A DNA stretch of 64,000 nt from an uncultured Neptuniibacter sp. (GTDB lineage: Bacteria; Pseudomonadota; Gammaproteobacteria; Pseudomonadales; Balneatricaceae). The stretch lies in NCBI RefSeq assembly GCF_947498015.1, contig NZ_CANMIR010000003.1, positions 307,717 to 371,716 on the forward strand. The letters are read 5' to 3'. The notes under the pieces are model-generated. The model saw only the letters and a list, made by a program, of their open reading frames with translations, did not search any database and was not told where the DNA came from. The translations under genes were made by a program, and so were the position numbers. How positions within the stretch are numbered: position 1 is the stretch's first letter; every line of letters starts with the position of its first letter. This document shows positions 59,993-64,000 of the stretch, piece after piece.

Positions 59993-60022
59993 AAAAAAAA
60001 AGGATAGCAGAGCTATCCTTTT
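59993..60022 (-). terminator. Intrinsic terminator of clpX
   Basis: AGGATAGC and GCTATCCT form a stem around AGA, with flanking A/T pairs extending it. A long T-run follows on the minus strand. It separates clpX from the Hpt gene. Confidence 0.92.
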
Positions 60023-60044
60023 ATTAAAGAGTCTTTTGCAGCAA

Positions 60045-61334
60045 TCAGTCTTCTGGAGCTGCTTTTGCCTGTTCAGTGTTTTCGTAAATCAGGATCGGAT
60101 CATTCTCTCCATTGATCACACCTTCATCGATAACTACTTTGCTGACATTCTCCATAGAGGGTAACTGATACATAATATCTAACAGTGTTGCTTCCATAAT
60201 AGAACGCAGTCCACGAGCACCTGTTTTACGCTCCAGAGCCTTCTGCGCTACTGCATGAAGGGCAGTTTCACGGAAATCAACCTCTGCACCTTCCATATCA
60301 AACAGAGCCTTATACTGCTTAGTCAGGCTGTTCTTGGGCTCAGTAAGAATCTGAATTAGCGCTTCTTCATCCAGCTCAGCCAGTGTGGCAATCATTGGTA
60401 ATCGGCCAACGAACTCTGGAATCAGACCGTATTTAACCAGATCCTCAGCTTCCATCTCCTGCAAACTGTCAGATACAGTCTTCTCTTCGTCTTTACTCTT
60501 AACGACAGCACTGAAACCTATTGAGCTCTTCTCAGAGCGATCACGAATGACCTGCTCGAGTCCAGCAAAGGCACCACCACAAATAAACAGGATATTTGAG
60601 GTATCAACCTGCAGGAACTCCTGCTGCGGGTGTTTACGTCCACCCTGCGGAGGTACAGATGCGACTGTCCCTTCAATCAGTTTTAGCAGTGCCTGCTGAA
60701 CACCTTCACCCGATACATCACGTGTAATTGAAGGGTTGTCAGACTTACGAGAGATCTTATCTATCTCATCAATATAAACGATGCCAAGCTGCGCTTTTTC
60801 AACATCATAGTCACATTTCTGCAACAGCTTCTGAATAATATTCTCGACATCTTCGCCTACATACCCTGCTTCCGTCAGGGTTGTAGCATCTGCGATAGTA
60901 AAAGGTACATTAAGCAGGCGCGCAAGGGTCTGAGCAAGCAGCGTTTTACCGCTACCTGTCGGACCGATCAGCAGGATATTACTTTTACCCAACTCGACTT
61001 CAGAGTTGCTGTTTTTCTGGAAGCGCAGACGCTTATAGTGGTTATATACCGCTACAGCGAGCACCTTCTTCGCACGCTCCTGCCCGATCACATATTCATC
61101 AAGGGCAGCACTCAACTCAGATGGTGTAGGAAGGTGATCACCCTCCTCCTGAGGCTCAGCATCCTGAATCTCTTCACGAATAATATCGTTACACAGGTCA
61201 ACACATTCATCACAGATAAAAACTGAAGGCCCAGCGATCAGCTTACGTACTTCATCCTGACTTTTCCCGCAGAATGAGCAGTAAAGCAACTTGCCGCTGT
61301 CATCACCGTCTTTTCCGTTGATTTCGTCGGTCAT
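60045..61334 (-). CDS. clpX: ATP-dependent Clp protease ATPase subunit ClpX
   Basis: This 429-residue AAA+ unfoldase has an N-terminal zinc-binding domain (CSFCGKSQ...CDECVDLC, about 19-48), Walker [10 protein letters not shown] (about 124-132) and Walker [11 protein letters not shown] (about 190). The IGF-loop region for ClpP docking is [14 protein letters not shown]. It lies downstream of clpP and tig, the usual order. Confidence 0.98.
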   Translation of the reverse strand: MTDEINGKDGDDSGKLLYCSFCGKSQDEVRKLIAGPSVFICDECVDLCNDIIREEIQDAEPQEEGDHLPTPSELSAALDEYVIGQERAKKVLAVAVYNHYKRLRFQKNSNSEVELGKSNILLIGPTGSGKTLLAQTLARLLNVPFTIADATTLTEAGYVGEDVENIIQKLLQKCDYDVEKAQLGIVYIDEIDKISRKSDNPSITRDVSGEGVQQALLKLIEGTVASVPPQGGRKHPQQEFLQVDTSNILFICGGAFAGLEQVIRDRSEKSSIGFSAVVKSKDEEKTVSDSLQEMEAEDLVKYGLIPEFVGRLPMIATLAELDEEALIQILTEPKNSLTKQYKALFDMEGAEVDFRETALHAVAQKALERKTGARGLRSIMEATLLDIMYQLPSMENVSKVVIDEGVINGENDPILIYENTEQAKAAPED

Positions 61335-61458
61335 TCGACTTCCTCGTATATCTACTCAGGGCATATACCCTATATTGCTACCAAGAAGCGCCTTTTCAAC
61401 TCCACTTTGGAGTAACAAGGCTGACTCTTATGATTATAGTAACAATTCAAATTCTATC

Positions 61459-62085
61459 TTATTCAGCGTTACGACGATCTAACACTTCGTCGATCAAACC
61501 GTAATCTCTCGCGGCATATGGATCCATGAAATTATCACGGTCAGTATCTCGCGAGATAGTTTCCAGATCCTGCCCGGTGTGCTCTGACAATAGGGTGTTT
61601 AGCTTATTACGGATACTGAGGATCTCTTTAGTATGGATCTCAATATCTGTCGCCTGCCCTTGATATCCGCCCAGTGGCTGATGAATCATCACGCGTGAAT
61701 TCGGCAACGCAAAACGTTTACCCTTCGCACCACCTGCCAGCAGAAACGCGCCCATACTAGCCGCCTGCCCCAGACACATGGTGCTGACATCAGGTTTAAT
61801 AAACTGCATGGTGTCATAGATAGACATACCTGCAGTGACAGACCCACCTGGAGAATTAATATACAGGTGGATATCTTTATCAGGGTTTTCCGCTTCCAAG
61901 AACAATAGCTGGGCTACAACCAAATTTGCCATATGATCTTCAACTGGACCTACCAGAAAGATCACACGCTCTTTTAACAGACGGGAGTAAATATCGTAAG
62001 CCCGCTCACCACGTGCTGACTGCTCAACTACCATAGGTACCAGACTACTCAGAATATCTGAGCCACCTTTACCAAAATCCGCCAT
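61459..62085 (-). CDS. clpP: ATP-dependent Clp protease proteolytic subunit ClpP
   Basis: This 208-residue serine protease forms the Clp barrel. The catalytic Ser is in [13 protein letters not shown] (about 108-113), His in [12 protein letters not shown] (about 138) and Asp near the end of the [10 protein letters not shown] region. It pairs with ClpX (next gene) and ClpA (46086-48341). Confidence 0.98.
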   Translation of the reverse strand: MADFGKGGSDILSSLVPMVVEQSARGERAYDIYSRLLKERVIFLVGPVEDHMANLVVAQLLFLEAENPDKDIHLYINSPGGSVTAGMSIYDTMQFIKPDVSTMCLGQAASMGAFLLAGGAKGKRFALPNSRVMIHQPLGGYQGQATDIEIHTKEILSIRNKLNTLLSEHTGQDLETISRDTDRDNFMDPYAARDYGLIDEVLDRRNAE

Positions 62086-62193
62086 GCATCACTCCTTAAA
62101 ACGGAAATTTTAACTCGAGCATTCGATCATACTATGTTGGCGGTGCCAAGCAAGCGCTAGAGGGTTATCTACCCTCGAGATCGAAGCTTTTAA

Positions 62194-62231
62194 AAGAAAA
62201 AACGACAGCCAGCATTAGCTAACTGTCGTTT
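62194..62231 (-). terminator. Terminator between tig and clpP
   Basis: AAACGACAG and CTGTCGTTT form a 9-bp stem around a 14-base loop, followed by TTTTTTCTTTT on the minus strand. It should separate tig from clpP-clpX, perhaps with read-through. Confidence 0.8.
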
Positions 62232-62261
62232 CGTCAGATTTAATCAGGTATGAAACAGCGC

Positions 62262-63602
62262 TTATTCAGCGGCAGCTTCTTCCTCTTCAGCTACTGGTGC
62301 AGCTTCAGGCTTGATTGCATCTTCATAGCTAACTTCAACTTCAGTAACTTTGGCAGAAGAAAGCAACAGATCAACAACCTGCTCTTCCAGAACCAGACCT
62401 TTAATCTGGTTCAGCATCTCTTCGTTGCCCATGTACCAGTCAATAACCTGCTGTGGATCCTGGTACGTTTCAGCCATCTCTTCCAGAGTGCTGCGTACAC
62501 GATCTTCATCAGCTTCCAGCTCGTTTACTTTGATCACTTCCTGCATCAACAGACCGATCTTCACACGACGGTCAGCCTGATCAGTGAACATCTCTTTTGG
62601 AAGTGTGTTTGGATCCATATCTGAATCTGGACCAGCAAACTGCATTACCGCCTGACGACGCAGGTTGTCAATTTCACCATCGATCAGTGCAGCAGGAACT
62701 TCAATTGGATTCACTTCAAGCAGCTCAGAGAACACCTTGTCTTTGAGCTTCATCTTAAGTGCCTGCTTAAGTTCACGCTCCATGTTTTTACGTACTTCAG
62801 CGCGGAAAGCTTCTTCAGTTTTCTCTTCCAGACCAAACTTCTCAAAGAACTCTTCGTTCAGTTCAGCAGAAACCTGCTCAGAAACAGTGTTCACCTTAAC
62901 TTTGAATACCGCATCTTTACCTTTCAGGTTTTCTGCCTGGTAATCTTCAGGGAAAGTAACATTCAGCTCAACCTCAGCACCGGCTTTAGCTCCAACCAGA
63001 CCAGATTCAAAACCTGGAATCATTGTGTTAGAGCCCAGCACCAGATCCATGCCTTCACCTTTACCGCCATCAAACGCTTCACCATCGATGAAACCTTCAA
63101 AATCGATACGAACACGATCATTATCAGCAGCTTCACGCTCAACATCAGCCCAATCAGCCTGTTGTTTGCGCAGAGTCTCGATCATCTGATCAAGATCTTC
63201 CTCTTTCACTTCAGCATTTTTCTTTTCAAGCTCAACTGCAGAGTAATCTGCCAGTTCTACCACTGGGTACACTTCAAATTTCGCAGTGTATTCCAGGTTT
63301 TCACCTTCAGAATCTTTAGTGAATTCGATTGCAGGAGTGCCTGCAGGGTTGATCTCTTCCTGCTGCAAAGCCTGGTAGAAAGTTTCCTGAACTACCTGAC
63401 CTAAAACCTCTTCACGAATACCTTTACCGTAGCGCTGCTTAACTACTTTAACGGGTACTTTACCTGGACGGAAACCATCGATACGTACTGTACGTGCAGT
63501 CTGCTGGATGCGCTTGTTTACATCCTGATCGATGCGCTCTGCTGGTACGGAAACCGTCATCAGTCGCTCTAGGCCAGAAGTCGTTTCAACGGAAACTTGC
63601 AT
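62262..63602 (-). CDS. tig: Trigger factor
   Basis: This protein of about 446 residues starts at MQVSVETTSGLERLM (63602, GAGG six bases upstream). It has a ribosome-binding domain with GFRPGKVP (about 43-50), a peptidyl-prolyl isomerase domain (about 160-245) and a helical C-terminal chaperone region. It binds nascent chains at the exit tunnel. It ends in a Glu/Ala-rich tail. Confidence 0.97.
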   Translation of the reverse strand: MQVSVETTSGLERLMTVSVPAERIDQDVNKRIQQTARTVRIDGFRPGKVPVKVVKQRYGKGIREEVLGQVVQETFYQALQQEEINPAGTPAIEFTKDSEGENLEYTAKFEVYPVVELADYSAVELEKKNAEVKEEDLDQMIETLRKQQADWADVEREAADNDRVRIDFEGFIDGEAFDGGKGEGMDLVLGSNTMIPGFESGLVGAKAGAEVELNVTFPEDYQAENLKGKDAVFKVKVNTVSEQVSAELNEEFFEKFGLEEKTEEAFRAEVRKNMERELKQALKMKLKDKVFSELLEVNPIEVPAALIDGEIDNLRRQAVMQFAGPDSDMDPNTLPKEMFTDQADRRVKIGLLMQEVIKVNELEADEDRVRSTLEEMAETYQDPQQVIDWYMGNEEMLNQIKGLVLEEQVVDLLLSSAKVTEVEVSYEDAIKPEAAPVAEEEEAAAE

Positions 63603-63925
63603 GTAATGCCTCACAAATAAAATGCTTGAATCAATAATCTTCAACAGACCGGCGATGATGAGGACGCCGCTTAATCTGCACAGTTACCCGGCAATTCCGA
63701 GCAAAATCAAAGCGCGAAATTTTCCGGCAACCAGCCTGATTAGTCAAGTTCAGGGAGCAAAATAAAGCAGATGTTTTAAAAAATTCATCAATATAAGATC
63801 GAAATGGACCGCACCGCCCAGAGCACAAACACGCACTAGGTTTGAATCAGGCACGATCTGGAAGTTTGTACGCAAAAAGCAGAGATATAATATGGGAGAT
63901 ATCTTACGAGGTTATTCTCGACGAA
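63603..63925. other. Intergenic region between tig and the tRNA gene
   Basis: This gap of about 320 bases should hold the tig promoter. No gene or clear operator is seen. Confidence 0.5.

Positions 63926-64000
<75 letters not shown>

Overview
The window comes from a marine-type gammaproteobacterium, most likely of the Oceanospirillales (Oceanospirillaceae-like). This is inferred from gene order that repeatedly matches Pseudomonas aeruginosa blocks (comEC-exbB-exbD-lpxK-ycaR-kdsB-ptp-murB; ftsK-lolA-rarA-crcB-serS; trxB-aat-bpt-infA-clpA-clpS-cspD-icd; tig-clpP-clpX) at a moderate base composition. No 16S rRNA gene is present to settle the taxon.

Bases 1-18100 form a PQQ/alcohol-oxidation region, nearly all on the minus strand. 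It holds a partial NahK/ErcS'-like PAS sensor kinase, a NosP-like FIST protein, an ErcS-like hybrid kinase overlapping an ErcA-like iron alcohol dehydrogenase, and a plus-strand porin. An AT-richer three-gene stress block follows (UspE-like, PsiE-like, NhaR-like LysR), then a TonB protein and a TonB-dependent receptor, and the PQQ operon pqqA-B-C-D-E followed by an S9 peptidase (pqqH-like). Together they suggest that a NO/redox-sensing phosphorelay controls PQQ-dependent alcohol oxidation. The quinoprotein dehydrogenase itself is not in the window.

Bases 18300-31800 carry an SDR oxidoreductase, an enoyl-CoA hydratase-family protein, a PrpE-type acyl-CoA synthetase, a tightly overlapping envelope operon (comEC to murB), a DUF2062 protein and the LolC/LolD lipoprotein-release genes.

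Bases 32000-36500 contain a PilZ protein, a Tus-family replication-terminator protein and a small membrane protein in a coupled operon. An L,D-transpeptidase and a Tat-exported MepK-like endopeptidase follow, a make/break pair for 3-3 peptidoglycan crosslinks, and then a DUF4124 protein.

Bases 36600-51400 are core functions: serS, crcB, rarA, lolA, ftsK, trxB, a near-complete N-degron pathway (aat, bpt, clpA, clpS) around infA, then cspD, icd, rluE and a tiny Pmp3/YqaE membrane protein too short for usual ORF cut-offs.

Bases 51450-64000 hold an endonuclease I, a uracil-DNA-glycosylase-like protein, a PqiA-domain protein, an EF-hand-like acidic protein, a small c-type cytochrome next to dsbD, a DAHP synthase, an Hpt protein fused to a degenerate HD-GYP domain, clpX, clpP, tig and a partial tRNA-Leu(UAG). 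Many intrinsic terminators are visible. No insertion sequence, prophage or CRISPR array was seen.
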